Assembly: GCA_037447655.1 (NCBI GenBank)
Contig: JBBHKE010000457.1
Coordinates: 28,017-92,016 of the forward strand
Source: Zygnema cylindricum
Taxonomy: Eukaryota > Streptophyta > Zygnematophyceae > Zygnematales > Zygnemataceae
DNA: 64,000 bases
Direction: 5' to 3'
Shown here: one piece after another, positions 44,756 to 56,929 of the stretch
Layout of the letters: the number at the start of each line of letters is the position of its first letter
How positions within the stretch are numbered: position 1 is the stretch's first letter
Program-made: the position numbers and the translations under genes
Notes under the pieces: generated by a model
Seen by the model: the letters and a program-made list of their open reading frames with translations, nothing else
Databases searched by the model: none
What the model was told of the DNA's origin: nothing

Positions 44756-45348
44756 ATGGAAGCGTGGTCCACTATCAAACTAGTTATTCGCCACCTTCGG
44801 ATACTTGGATGTGAGGCGTGGTACAAAGATCTCCTCCAATCGGATGGGAAATTGGGCGCTCACGCATTTCGCGGCATTTTCGTTGGGTACGCTCTAAATT
44901 CCAAAGCGTACCGTATTTGGAGTCCTTCTCAAAATCGCGTCATTACCACTAGGGAAGTAATTTTCAACGAAACGCCACTCCTTCAATCTTTGTCACCCTC
45001 GCCCTTTCCCTCTCCTCTTCCCCCATTATTCGAATTTCCTTCTCTCACCCTCCATGACCCTCTTCCTCCAAACCCACCCCCCCCACTCTCTTCAACCATG
45101 TGACCTCACCTACCTAACACCTTCCCCCCCTCTACCTTCAGTCAGCCAACTCTTCCTCCTCCCCAATTTTTTTCCATCAATCTTCAAATTCCTCTCCTCA
45201 TCTTCCCCAAATCCCCTTACTTTCCCAGCTGCTCCCATCACTCCTACCAGTCAATCAGCCGCCCTTCTTCTCCACCCTGTCACAAATTTAGACGATACTA
45301 CCCCCTCTCTCCCTCTATCCCAAAATGATCATCTTTTTGACAATCTTT
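44756..45348 (+). pseudogene. Copia-1 integrase C-terminal part
   Basis: HLRILGC and the FVGYA motif typical of the end of copia integrase, followed by a Pro/Ser-rich linker with frame slips near 45075-45110. It ends at TCTTT (45344-45348), the target duplication of Copia-4. Confidence 0.75.
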
Positions 45349-46098
45349 TGTTGTTCTACAACCACCGGTGCAGGTGGAGGAGCAGAAGTAGTAGTAGAAG
45401 TAGACATGATACACTTTCATAAGCTATCAAAAATCCTACCAAACAGCCGTTCTTAAGTGCTCACCACTTCTTTTACAAGCATTATATAGAGTAGAATAAA
45501 CACCGATAACTCCCAAAGTTATAGCACAATTGACCCGACAACACTCAAGATATAATACTCAAAAGTTTCCCAAAAACTGTCTGCAGTTTTACTACTTGGA
45601 AGTCTGGATACATAATATGTTATGAGTCCTAAGTCTTATACTTGTGTTGAACTGGCAACACCAGTGTACTTGAGAGGTACATCAAACCACCAAGCTGCCA
45701 CTAATCTGTCAAGCTACCATTGAGCTATCACTTAGCTACCACTGAGCTATCACTAAGCTAACTAGAATCGTATCTATCGTAGTTGCTCTATTCTGTACAG
45801 AATCACATTAAGAATATCAGACGTTGCGTTGTCCGTACGGACAATGTCAAATATAATCGTGGTTGCCTTGTCCTGTCTGTGTTGCAGCTTCGCTGCTGTG
45901 CTGCTCTGCTGCTGCGCTGCTCTGCTGTTGCGCTGCTCTGCTGTATAGCAGCTGCGTTGCTGTATAGCAGCTGCGCTGCTGTATAGCAGCTGCGCTGTTG
46001 TATAGGAGCTGCGCTGCTCTGTTGTATAGCACCTGCGCTGCTTTGTCTGTAAAGCAGCTGCGCTGCTTTGAGACTGAAAGCTTTCCAAAAAGACAACA
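45349..46098 (-). repeat. Copia-4 3' LTR
   Basis: In element orientation it starts TGTTGTCTTTTTGG and ends GAACAACA. It carries a short-unit array of TATAGCAGCTGCGCTGCTG words (about 45885-46072). The gag start region (19 codons plus two bases) lies inside the LTR. Confidence 0.85.
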
Positions 46099-46258
46099 CT
46101 CCCCTAAAGCTTTAGACTTAGTATCCTAGCGCAGCTGCGTTGATAAACTAGCGCAGCATCGCAACATAACAATATAGCAATTAGCAAGTCACCCAGTCCC
46201 ACTACCTCACAATGGTGGAATTATCGCAGAGTGGCAGTATATCAGTGCAGCAATTCAA

Positions 46259-47156
46259 CTATTCACTTAATCCCACTGCGTCCCTACAATACTTCAGCTT
46301 AGGAGCAGGAAGGGCTTTAGTGAGCATATCAGCAATCATTTTTGCATCTGGCAAATAACATAATTTAATCACTCTAGAGTACACCTTTTTCCTTACAAAT
46401 TGTAATCGTACATCCATGTGCTTGCTTTTGAAGTGATGACTCGGGTTAGAAGCAATGGCAATGGCAGCCTGGTTATCACACCAGATCACCTGTGGACCAG
46501 CTTGCATGTATCCTAGTTCTTGTAACATGGTTTTACCCATAGGAGTTCTTTGAGGGCCGAGCTTCCTACCATATATTCTGACTCCATTGTCGACAGTGCT
46601 GTAACCTTTTGAAGTTTGGTGCTCCAACAACAAGTACCGTTCCCAATTTGTAGAACAAATACCGTGGTGGATTTCCGGCTTGGCATGTCGCCATAGCTTG
46701 CACCACTCCATGTTTGCAGCTTGACTTCTCCTCCGCCTAGAGTGAGTTTGAGATCTTTAGTTCCTGCCAAATATCTTAAGACTCTCTTTGCTGCATCAAG
46801 ATCAGATTTTCTCGGATTTTCTAGACTCCTACTCAGTACCCTGACTGCTGCAGCAATATCAGGACGGGTACAGTTCATGAAGTATATTAAGCTTCCCACT
46901 ATCTGTCTATAAGGTATTATTGTCATAGGATCATTCTCCCCTGATTCTAAATACTGGCTAACAATGACACCTGGTTCTGTCTCTTCTCCCTCTAACTTCT
47001 GCCGAAACTCCATTGGAGTTAAACATCCTTTTGCCCCCCGCATTCCGTACTAATCTAACATGTTTCCGATAGCCTCTTTTTGAGTCAATTTTATTATTTT
47101 CTTATTTCTGTCCCTCTCTACCTGGATACCCAAAATATATTTTGCCTCACCGAGGT
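46259..47156 (-). pseudogene. Copia-4 RT end and RNase H
   Basis: Contains the C-terminal half of the RT (starting at the GEAKYILGIQ motif), the TRPDIAAAV region and RNase H with WCDNQAAIAIA, KHMDVR and ADMLTKALPAPKL. A frame change near 46600 separates RNase H into two frames, and a stop interrupts near 47048. It is separated from its own upstream half by Copia-3. Confidence 0.8.
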
Positions 47157-48205
47157 TGTAAAAACTAATGGTTTTATTAGTATTTTCTAGGTCTGAAAAG
47201 AAATATAGAAGTCGAGGCAGTCTATCTCTAACTTCTCTCTCCAACTCTCAAACTTGTCGCAGTCACTGAGAAATTGGAGAGGAAGCTAGAGCCATGGCTA
47301 CCTTGGCTATCCTGAGGTTTACGGGAATTTTATATTAGGGTTTATATATTTAATTAAAATGTATGTGCCGGCGGCAGGATTTGATCCTTGTACCTGCCGG
47401 CCGGCAGACACAATGTAGCCGGTAGCCCTAGCCGTTTCATCTAGCGGTAGTGTTACCTAGCATATAGTTTGATAATTATTTATATTTGTATACAAACGAT
47501 AAACCATTTAACTAGAATTAATTACGGGATACATAGATCCAGTAATATGTAATGTACGACTTACGGTACGGACATAAATCAGTACCGCGCATTTGTTTCG
47601 TAAATGAAACAAATACCGCGCATGTATTTATTACGGCTACGATTAAAGCCGAATTTAATCGGACGACCGGGATTAGCGCCGAGATCGCGGAGGAAGATTT
47701 CGGCGGTTTATGGCCATCGCCACATCGGATGACGCGTGGCAAAATTCCGTTGGATTGTGGAAACTCCGGAGATTATGGCACCGAATCCGGATTTGACATG
47801 TGTCGACATTTTGGCCATGTCGTACAATGTCCGTACATAAAGTACACCGGCAGCTGTACTTTTGCGTACGGAACTCAATTCTGATTGGTTCCGTACATCA
47901 GTAGATAGAGTCTGTGAGAGAGATAGGACTTAGAAAAATTAGAAGATAGGACCCTCTCTCCCAGAGAGCTTCTGTACAAAAGGTCAACTTTGACCCTCCA
48001 TAACTTACTGCTCAGGGGAGCAAATTCAGAGATTCTTTTTGCTATCGACTCAGGGGAGTCTTGTCTTCACAGGGGTGAAGTTGGTCAGAGTTTTTGTCTG
48101 CCAGGGTGGCAGTTATTTTTGCTTAAACACAAAGGGGTCAGGATTATCCTAGAGGCTTCTTGGAAGCTGTCCACTCTGAGGACTTATGGAGGTCTCAGAG
48201 TTTCA
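47157..48205 (+). repeat. Copia-3 5' LTR
   Basis: Starts TGTAAAAACTAATGG and ends GAGTTTCA. The gag ATG (48186) is 20 bases inside the LTR end. Around 47370-47460 the minus strand has box-like tRNA features (GGATCAAATCC and CGCTAGATGAAACGGC). Confidence 0.9.
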
Positions 48206-50186
48206 GGTTATCGGCCCACCCTCTAGGGTGCCAATATTTAATGGAACTGGCTTCATATACTGGGAAAGTATGATGATAGGAGCTCTATGCGAAAAAAGGT
48301 TTTGGGGGATAGTGAGTGGACGATTGGGGCGTCCATCAAGTCTTGGAATTCCTCCAGGGTTTAAAGGAAGCAGATTCACCAGGAAAGAGGATTCACCTTC
48401 AACGGAGGAAACAAAGGAAGGAGAGGTGGTGGACAAAGGAAAGGAGAAGGAGGCGACCACACCAATAGCAACTGGTTTAGCATTCATGTCACCTATTCCG
48501 AGGAACGAGGAGAATGATATTGAAACCTGGGACTTCAACAATATGGCGGCAAAGCACTTCATCCTACGCCATCTCACTCAAGGACTTGCATGTCCTCATT
48601 TGCAGGTAGAGAGGGCATCCGATCTTTGGATGGCTCTCATAGAGATGTACCGAAGTGGTACGATTCAGCAACAACAGTTGGCTGATCAGAAAGTTAAGGA
48701 GTATGTATACAAAGGGGGAAATATGTTGGATTTTTGCAATGAGCTTGCTACACTCTTCATGGAGCTAGAGAGTGCGGGTAAAGTTTTTAGTGAAAAAGAA
48801 AAAGTTAACTGTTTACTAATGAAGTTACCTGATGAGTTCGAGAACATAGTCAACCGTGTGCAGGACTTGCCGGACTCAAGGTGGATATGGAACTCAGTGG
48901 TAGGGATGATTCTCGTTCGAGAGAATACGATTGAGATCCGAAGGGGAGGAAAGAGTGGCCAAGCCTTGGCAACAGCGACCGATTGGAGGAACAAGGATTC
49001 CCGGAAACCAGTCAGAAACTATGGGGGTAGGGAGCGGGAAAAACAGGTTGGCGAGTTCGAACCAAGGGCTCCCAAAGGTTTATGTCATTTTTGTAAGAAA
49101 CCTGGGCACTATATGGCAGAGTGCACCAAGCTAACCGAGCTTCGGTTAAAGGAGGGGCAGACCGGTGGTACCCCGAGAGGAAAGAAAAAGGCCCTTGTCA
49201 CACAGGTACTTGAGGCGGAATCCGAGGACGAGGACGATGAGCTCCTTTTGGATGAGGAGTTGGAGGCGAAAACTGAGGTTGAAATTCCACGAAGGCAGAA
49301 ATGTGCTTACGGTGGATTGAAAGGTGAAGCAGGCTGGATTATAGATTCAGGTGCCTCAATGCACATGTGTAAGGATAGACACCTGTTCACTAAGATAAGA
49401 AAGATTCCCACCGTAGAGATAGAGTACGGGGATGGGAGGATAGTCACCACTACTCTTGTAGGATCGGTAGATCTGAAAGTGTTAGTTGAAGGAAAGACAT
49501 CCATATTAACATTCTCCGATGTATTGTTTATTCCGGAGCTGAACAAAAACCTTATCTCTACATTAGTATTAGATGATAAGGGTTTTTTCACTAGCACTAG
49601 GGAAGGAGTCTTTACTGCTAGTTTTGAGGAGGATGTCTATTTCATTGCTGAGAAAGGTAGCCATGGGATGTTTAGGCTGATCTTAAGTAATGAAACGAAG
49701 AAACTTTATTATGCTGGTGTTCATGATATTATGATGTGGCATAAGAGGCTTGGGCATGTGAATCTAGATAAGTTAAGAGAGATGAAAAAGATGGGAGTGG
49801 TGGAAGGGATTCAGTTCAGTGAGAGTGATGATATAAGTGATTGTAGTGGGTGTGCTCAAGGTAAAGCACACAGATTACCCTTTCCAAAAACAGCCACCTA
49901 CAAGGGAGAAAAACTTCTAGATCTAGTACACACAGATATTTGGGGACCGGCTAGAGTGCCCTCACCGGGGGGGAAGAGATTTATGATGACTATAACTGAT
50001 GATTGGTCTCGGTATTCCCGAGTATATTTTTTGAAAAACAAGTCAGAAGCTGAGGACTGTTTTAGACAATATAAAGCATGGAGCGAAAAACTCCATGAAA
50101 CTCCAATCAAGAGAGTAAGGAGTGACAATGGTGGAGAGTATACTTCTAACCAGTTTGAGGATTTTTTGAGGGAAGATGAGGTTTAA
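48186..50186 (+). pseudogene. Copia-3 gag, protease and integrase (first ORF)
   Basis: 666 codons. Gag; zinc knuckle CHFCKKPGHYMAEC; protease IIDSGASMHM (catalytic Asp in DSGA); integrase HHCC finger (WHKRLGHVN...CSGCAQGK) and DDE core (HTDIWGP, SDNGGEY). It is cut by TAA at 50184-50186, and the same frame continues directly afterwards through the PEQNGVAERLNRTL segment. The first seven codons are inside the LTR and codons 8-12 are the primer site. Confidence 0.9.
48206..48220 (+). other. Copia-3 primer-binding site
   Basis: GGTTATCGGCCCACC, complementary to the initiator tRNA-Met anticodon arm with one mismatch, at the anticodon C. It is in the gag frame. Confidence 0.7.
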
Positions 50187-51007
50187 CACCAAAAGACAGT
50201 GCCAGAAAATCCTGAACAGAATGGGGTAGCTGAAAGGTTAAATAGAACACTAAGTGATAGTGCTAGAAGTATGTTGTCGGATAAGAAGATAGGAAAAAGG
50301 TTTTGGGCAGAAGCAATGAACTGTGCTAATTACCTCAAAAATAGAGTCTTACTTCAGCTATAAAAGATCAAACACCTTATGAGAGATGGACAGGCCGGAA
50401 ACCAGACTTATCTCATTTAAAGGTTTTCGGCAGTCAAGTATTCAGTCTAGATACTGATCGGTCCAATTGGAAGCTAGATCCTAAGGGAAAACCGGGATAC
50501 TTATTAGGATATGATGAGGATGTTAAAGGATATAGAGTTTATGATCTAAAAAGAGAAGATATAATCTTAGTAAAGCATCTAGTAGTTATGGATGAAGGAA
50601 AGTCTGTGGATCCCTTCAAATATACAAAGTCAGTAAAAATCAGATTTGAGTCAGAAAATTCTGATGACTTTGAGCTTCCTAACTATCCAGGTTTTAGAGA
50701 CGATGACATTCTTGCAGGAACAAATCAGACCGAAAAGGACTCGGCTGTGGAAACTCCAGTGACAACTCTACTCGAAGCGGAAGACGTGGTGGAAATTGAT
50801 TCGGAATCAAGGGATTGGGGAGAAGCCGAGTTTGTTCGAAAGAATCCACGAGAACCATCTATTCCGGCCTCAGATTTTGAGGGAGGGAGGAGAAGTAGCA
50901 AAAGACTGCAAGAAAAACAGGTTAATAACAAGGTAACTAAACTATCTCATCAAGATGAACCTCAAACTTATCGAGAGGCGATGACTTGTCCAGAAAGAAA
51001 CCGGTAG
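50187..51007 (+). pseudogene. Copia-3 integrase end and linker
   Basis: Continues the integrase after the TAA. The frame changes near 50350 (just before the TPYERWTG motif), then is open through LLGYDED to a second in-frame stop TAG at 51005-51007, at a position where Trp is usual in relatives. An acidic linker precedes the RT. Confidence 0.85.
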
Positions 51008-51028
51008 AAGACAGCCATCAATGAGGAG

Positions 51029-52543
51029 ATGGCTTCAATCATGGCAGCCGATACTTGGGAGCTGGTGGACTGTCCACCTAACCGAAAACCAATCGGTTGT
51101 AAGTGGGTTTTCAAACTGAAACTGAACCCAGATAACACAATCGAGCGCTACAAGGCCAGATTAGTGGCAAAGGGATTTACACAAAAGGAAGGAATTGACT
51201 ACGAGGAAACCTTTGCCCCGGTGGTCAGATTTCCCTCGGTCCGCATACTTCTCAGTTTAGCAGCGGCGGAAGACATGGAAGTGCACCAGATGGACATCAA
51301 AACAACCTTTTTGCATGGAGAATTAGAAGAGGAGATCTTCATGCGACAACCCGAAGGGTTTGTGGAAGAAGGAGAGGAGAGTAAGGTATGCCGGCTGATT
51401 AAATCTCTTTATGGTTTGAAACAGGCGCCCCGACAGTGGAATAAGAAACTTGATGAGTTTCTTACCGGTCTAGGATATATTCGGATCAGCTCACATCACT
51501 CAATCTATGTTTTCGAAGATGAGGAAGGTTTTATATTTATTGCAATTTATGTTGATGATTTGCTTGTTTTAAGTAAATCAATGGAAAAAATTAATAAACT
51601 GAAAACCGATCTTAAGGGGAGATTTGAAATGAAGGATATGGGGGAAGCAAAATATATTTTGGGAATTCAAGTAGAGAGAGACCGAAAAAGAAAAATTATA
51701 AGATTGACTCAAAAGGAAGCAATAGGAAACATGCTTGAAAAATTTCAAATGGATAAAGCTAATAGTTGCACAACTCCAATGGAATTGAAGAAGGGAAGTG
51801 AGGGGAGTGAGGAAGAAGGAGTCATAGTCTTAGACGAGGAATTATCTCCTGAAGAACAGAAGTTCATGCAGACTATTCCTTACAGGCAAGTAGTGGGAAG
51901 TCTAATCTATTTTATGAATTGTACCCGGCCGGATTTAGCTGCAGCTGTAGGAGTGCTGAGTAGAAGTCTAAATGCTCCCACTAAGAAGGATTGGGAGGCA
52001 GCTAAGAGAGTCCTTAGATACTTGGTAGGAACTAGAGATCTATGGTTGCATTTGGGTGGGGAGAATACTGACATCACTACTTGGAGTGATGCCAGTTATG
52101 GTGATGCTCCGATGAGGAGATGTACTTCTGGATATGTATTATATGTGGGTGATGGGGCTTGCTGTTGGAGTAGCAAACAACAAAAGGTTATTGCTCAGTC
52201 CACCATGGAGGCTGAGTATATGGCCTCTTGCTCTGCTGTAAAAGAATTGATGTGGGTCAAGTCTTTGCTTGGTGAGCTTGGTCACCTTAAGAGTGGTGTG
52301 CAGAAAATATTTTGTGATAATCAGGCAGCAATCGCTATTTCTGCCAATCCTAAACACCATTTTAAAGCCAAACACATGGACATCAGACTCAGCTTTGTTA
52401 GAGAGAAAGTAGAAAACAAAATAATCAGTTTAGAGTACAGACCAGATAGTGAGATGGTAGCAGATATGATGACCAAACCTGTGCCTTCCCCTAAGCTAAT
52501 TTTTTGCAGGGAGAAGTGTGGTCTGAAATTAAAGATTGACTAG
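51029..52543 (+). pseudogene. Copia-3 reverse transcriptase and RNase H
   Basis: 504 codons in the same frame as the preceding segment. RT motifs WVFKLKLNPDN, QMDIKT, LYGLKQAPRQWN and YVDDLL are intact; RNase H has CDNQAAIAI, KHMDIR and MVADMMTKPVPSPKL. Except for the upstream breaks this part looks usable. It stops 13 bases before the 3' LTR. Confidence 0.92.
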
Positions 52544-52556
52544 AAAATAAGGGGAG

Positions 52557-53605
52557 TGTAGAAACTAATGGTTTTATTAGTATTTTCTAGGTCTGAAAAG
52601 AAATATAGAAGTCGAGGCAGTCTATCTCTAACTTCTCTCTCCAACTCTCAAACTTGTCGCAGTCACTGAGAAATTGGAGAGGAAGCTAGAGCCATGGCTA
52701 CCTTGGCTATCCTGAGGTTTACGGGAATTTTATATTAGGGTTTATATATTTAATTAAAATGTATGTGCCGGCGGCAGGATTTGATCCTTGTACGTGCCGG
52801 CCGGCAGACACAATGTAGCCGGTAGCCCTAGCCGTTTCATCTAGCGGTAGTGTTACCTAGCATATAGTTTGATAATTATTTATATTTGTATACAAACGAT
52901 AAACCATTTAACTAGAATTAATTACGGGATACATAGATCCAGTAATATGTAATGTACGACTTACGGTACGGACATAAATCAGTACCGCGCATTTGTTTCG
53001 TAAATGAAACAAATACCGCGCATGTATTTATTACGGCTACGATTAAAGCCGAATTTAATCGGACGACCGGGATTAGCGCCGAGATCGCGGAGGAAGATTT
53101 CGGCGGTTTATGGCCATCGCCACATCGGATGACGCGTGGCAAAATTCCGTTGGATTGTGGAAACTCCGGAGATTATGGCACCGAATCCGGATTTGACATG
53201 TGTCGACATTTTGGCCATGTCGTACAATGTCCGTACATAAAGTACACCGGCAGCTGTACTTTTGCGTACGGAACTCAATTCTGATTGGTTCCGTACATCA
53301 GTAGATAGAGTCTGTGAGAGAGATAGGACTTAGAAAAATTAGAAGATAGGACCCTCTCTCCCAGAGAGCTTCTGTACAAAAGGTCAACTTTGACCCTCCA
53401 TAACTTACTGCTCATGGGAGCAAATTCAGAGATTCTTTTTGCTATCGACTCAGGGGAGTCTTGTCTTCACAGGGGTGAAGTTGGTCAGAGTTTTTGTCTG
53501 CCAGGGTGGCAGTTATTTTTGCTTAAACACAAAGGGGTCAGGATTATCCTAGAGGCTTCTTGGAAGCTGTCCACTCTGAGGACTTATGGAGGTCTCAGAG
53601 TTTCA
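52557..53605 (+). repeat. Copia-3 3' LTR
   Basis: Starts TGTAGAAACTAATGG. It ends GAGTTTCA after the in-LTR gag ATG and is followed by target duplication GAGGT. Pair of 47157-48205. Confidence 0.9.
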
Positions 53606-53610
53606 GAGGT

Positions 53611-56600
53611 CTTTCATCTCGAACCGTGAGTTTAGAGCAGTTTTGATTTTGTTAATTTCAGCCATTGATTTGCTAATTAATAGCAAATCATCTACATATA
53701 CTGCTATATACACTATCCCATTTTCACCCTTTAGAAAGTAGACAGAGTGATCAGAACTTATCCTTTGAAATCCTAGACTAGTCAAGAATTCATCAAGCTT
53801 TATATTCCACTGTCTGGGGGCCTATTTTAGGCCGTAGAAAGATTTTAGCAACTTGCATACTAAGTGCTCTTTTCCTGGTTCCACATACTTTTCAGGCTGC
53901 TGCATGTAAATGGTCTCTTCTAGTTCTCCATGCATAAAGGCCGTTTTTACATCCATCTGATGAATTTCCATATCTTCTATAGCAGCTAGGGATAGCAAAA
54001 TCCTAACTGTTGGAAATCTTACAACCGGAGAAAATGTTTCTTCAAAATGGATTCCTTCCTTTTGATTGTACCCGTTCGCCACAAGTCTGGCCTTATAACG
54101 ATTAATGGTGTTATCGGGATTTAACTTCACCTTGAATACCCATTTGCTGCCGATCGCTTTTCGGTCTGGAGGAAGGTCCACAAGCTCCCATGTTTGAGCC
54201 TCCATGATCGAATTCATTTCGTCGTTTGCCGCCTCAATCCAGTGATTCCGCTCTGGTGATGAGAAGGCCTCTTGGATGGTCAAGGGCTCCCATGAGACTG
54301 CCGAGTAGGCAAAGTGAGAGCTTGCTTGCAGGCGGCTACTTGATCTTTTTCCCCCCGAAAATTCCGAGGCTGAGATCGTCGGATGCCGCGCATTGCGCTG
54401 ATTGCGCTGGTTGCGATCCGTGTCTTGCTGATTGCGCTGGTTGCGATCTGGGTGTTTGTGATTGCGTTGGTTGCGATCGTTGTGTATTGACTGCTCTTGG
54501 TCCGTCTGGACCCGAAATTGGTGAGGAACCTGGAGAGAGTCTGACTCCGGAGTCATTACCGGAGTTTGTGGAATCTGTGGGAAAATTTCCTGCATGCAAT
54601 CTAAGATGACATACTCCTGTACTTTTTGTTGCTTTTGCTGCTCTGTCATTTGAAATAAATCTATGGAGTCTAGTTCATCCTTAACAATGATGTTTCTAGC
54701 TACAACTATTTTTGCCTTTCAAACACAAAGACTCTATAACATTTTGAGTGATCATCATATCCTAACAGAATACCCGGTAATCCATTCGGTTCCATTTTCC
54801 ATCTATTTGTAGATGTATCCAATATAAAGCATTGACTACCAAAGACCTTAAAATGGCTAACATCTGGTTTGCTACCTGTCCAGATTTCGTAAGGAGTTGT
54901 TTCTACCGATCTTGATCCTATCCTATTTTTAATATAAACTGCACAATTTAGAGCCTCAGCCCAGAATTTCGGATCCATATTTTTATCTGCGAGCATAAAC
55001 CTAGAGCTTTCTGTGAGAGTTCTATTCAGTCTTTCCGACACCCCATTTTGTTCCGGTGAATGTGGAACAGTCAATAGATGACTAATGCCTTCCTCGAGTA
55101 AAAAGGTTTCAAATTATTTCGATGTATATTCACCACCATTGTCCGATCTGAGTGGTAGAATAGATGAATTATGAAGTTTCTCAGCCCATGCTTTATAGTG
55201 TTTGAAGTGACCAAACACTTCACTCTTCTCCTTCATGAAGTAAACTTTTGTAAACCTGGAGAAATCATCTGTGAAGGTGACCATGTATTTCATCCCTCCG
55301 GCAGATGGAACCTTCGCCGGACCAAAGACATCCGAATGAATTTGTTGTAAAAGTTTTGTTGACCGATGCTCAGACTCTTTAGGAAATGGCAATCCGTGGA
55401 TTTTGCCTAAAGCGCAACCCATCGCAAGTTTTGACCGGCCCATCTGTGATTGAGACACCCTCTATTTTTCCAGCAATGACCATTTTCCTCAAACTATCAT
55501 AATTTACATGGCCTAATCTTTTATGCCACAACTCATCTGAGTGCAAAACACCAGAGTACAAAACATCAGTCTCCTTTGTATTAGCCATATCCATGCAATA
55601 CATCTTGCTACTATCTCTAGTACCTGTAACCGCAACCTTGCCATTTTTGCTAACAACCTGCCGACCATTTTTCAAATTAACCTCAAAGCCTTTGCTCTCT
55701 ACCAACGACGTAGAAAACAGATTTTTCTTAAAGTCAGGCACAAATAAGACATTGTGAAGAGTCCTTTCAATTGCTTGTCCTTCTACATCAACTAGTAATG
55801 ACACATCACCCACAGCACGAGTTTGGACACTCATTCCACAAGCATAATAAATATTTTTCTCCGGCGTTGCTTTCAGATTTTTGAAGATGGCCTTGTTCCA
55901 ACACATGTGGGCTGAAGCTCCTGTATCCATTATCCTTCCGGGGTCCTTCGTGCCCTCCATTGCAGCCGCCATAGCGAATAGATCCGTATCGTCCTCCGTA
56001 GAAACCGTCAAATTCTCGTCTAAGAGAGACGAAGAAGCCGAAAATAGTGCATTTCCACGAGGTGTAGTCCCCGTGAAGCCTTTGTAAAACTGGCTTTGTT
56101 GCCATCCCGGCCGGTATAAACCTGTATCGTTAGCTTGTTTAAGGTTAGGACAGAATTTGTATCCATGACCTCTCTCACTACAATAAAAGCATGCATTGTT
56201 GGATTGTCTATTTCCACCTTGATTAAAATGTCTGAACTGATTATATTGATTTCTTTGCTGATTAAATTGTCCTTTTCTCTCAAAGTCTAAATTAAAAGCC
56301 TCTACTTGCTCAACATTGAGAATATTAGATGTAGCTTCCTCCTCTAGTAAAATATTGATGGCTAACTGTAAAGTCCAGCTAGCTTTATCTTTTTGTTTGA
56401 GCATGTCAGATGCTCCTTTCATACTACGAGGGAGACCCCTCATGAGCAATGCCGCCTGTTGAAAAGGAGGAAACACCCCACCTGCACAAGAATGTGCATC
56501 TACAAGGATACGAAATTTGTTAGAATATTCAGCCATTGTATCGCCAGTGTACTTATAGTCCCAAATTTTTCCAACCAATAGAAGCTCTTCCTAGACATTG

Positions 56601-56929
56601 GCCTTTTCATAATCAGTTTTAAGAGATTTCCAGATATCAATTGCTTTTTTCATCTTTATCCGAGACATAGCTAAATCCTCTGATATACAAAATTTCAGAA
56701 TAGAACGAGCTTGCGTATTTTTCTTAGACCATGACGGATCAGATTCATCCAGTGAACCATCCAATATATCCAAAAGATTGACATTTTCAAAATGTGTTTC
56801 CACCATATCCGCCCAGTAAACATACTTATCCCCGGAAAAGATAGGAATTCTTGATGACAGGCCTATAACCTGTTGTTCTACAACCACCGGTGCAGGTGGA
56901 GGAGCAGCAGTAGTAGTAGAAGTAGACAT
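53611..56929 (-). pseudogene. Copia-4 gag to RT (first half)
   Basis: On minus: gag starts at 56929 (inside the LTR) and meets an in-frame TAG at 56591-56593. The same frame continues from 56578 with a zinc knuckle CFYCSERGHGYKFC and an intact protease motif MDTGASAHM. Integrase lies at 55458-54706 (HSDVFGP, RSDNGGEY, PEQNGV) with an in-frame stop near 55114 and frame changes near 55400 and 54690. RT runs from 54649 to MKDL at 53603, with a stop near 53822 in the YGLK...PRQWN motif. It is interrupted by Copia-3. Confidence 0.88.
56858..56870 (-). other. Copia-4 primer-binding site
   Basis: GGTTATAGGCCTG in element orientation. It matches the same anticodon-arm complement as the other three with two mismatches and lies inside gag, where it helps to encode V-I-G-L. 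Confidence 0.55.

Larger units (their letters stand above)
47157..53605 (+). mobile_element. Copia-3: youngest copia element, inserted in Copia-4 RT
   Basis: 6449 bp. LTRs 47157-48205 and 52557-53605 are each 1049 bp and by eye differ at only about three bases. The perfect duplication GAGGT lies at 47152-47156 and 53606-53610. The purine tract AAGGGGAG precedes the 3' LTR. It splits the Copia-4 RT between MKDL and GEAKY. Its polyprotein carries two stops and one frame change, so it was probably mobilised by another copy or decayed very recently. Confidence 0.95.

Noticed and set aside
45783-46088. Cys/Leu- or Gln/Ala/Ser-rich frames in Copia-4 LTRs
   Set aside because: Products of the GCTGCGCTGCT short repeat, present wherever the array is.
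47552-47884. 110-codon frame present in both Copia-3 LTRs
   Set aside because: Identical because the LTRs are identical. It has no recognisable domain and lies in the region expected to be promoter/U3; not called without transcript evidence.
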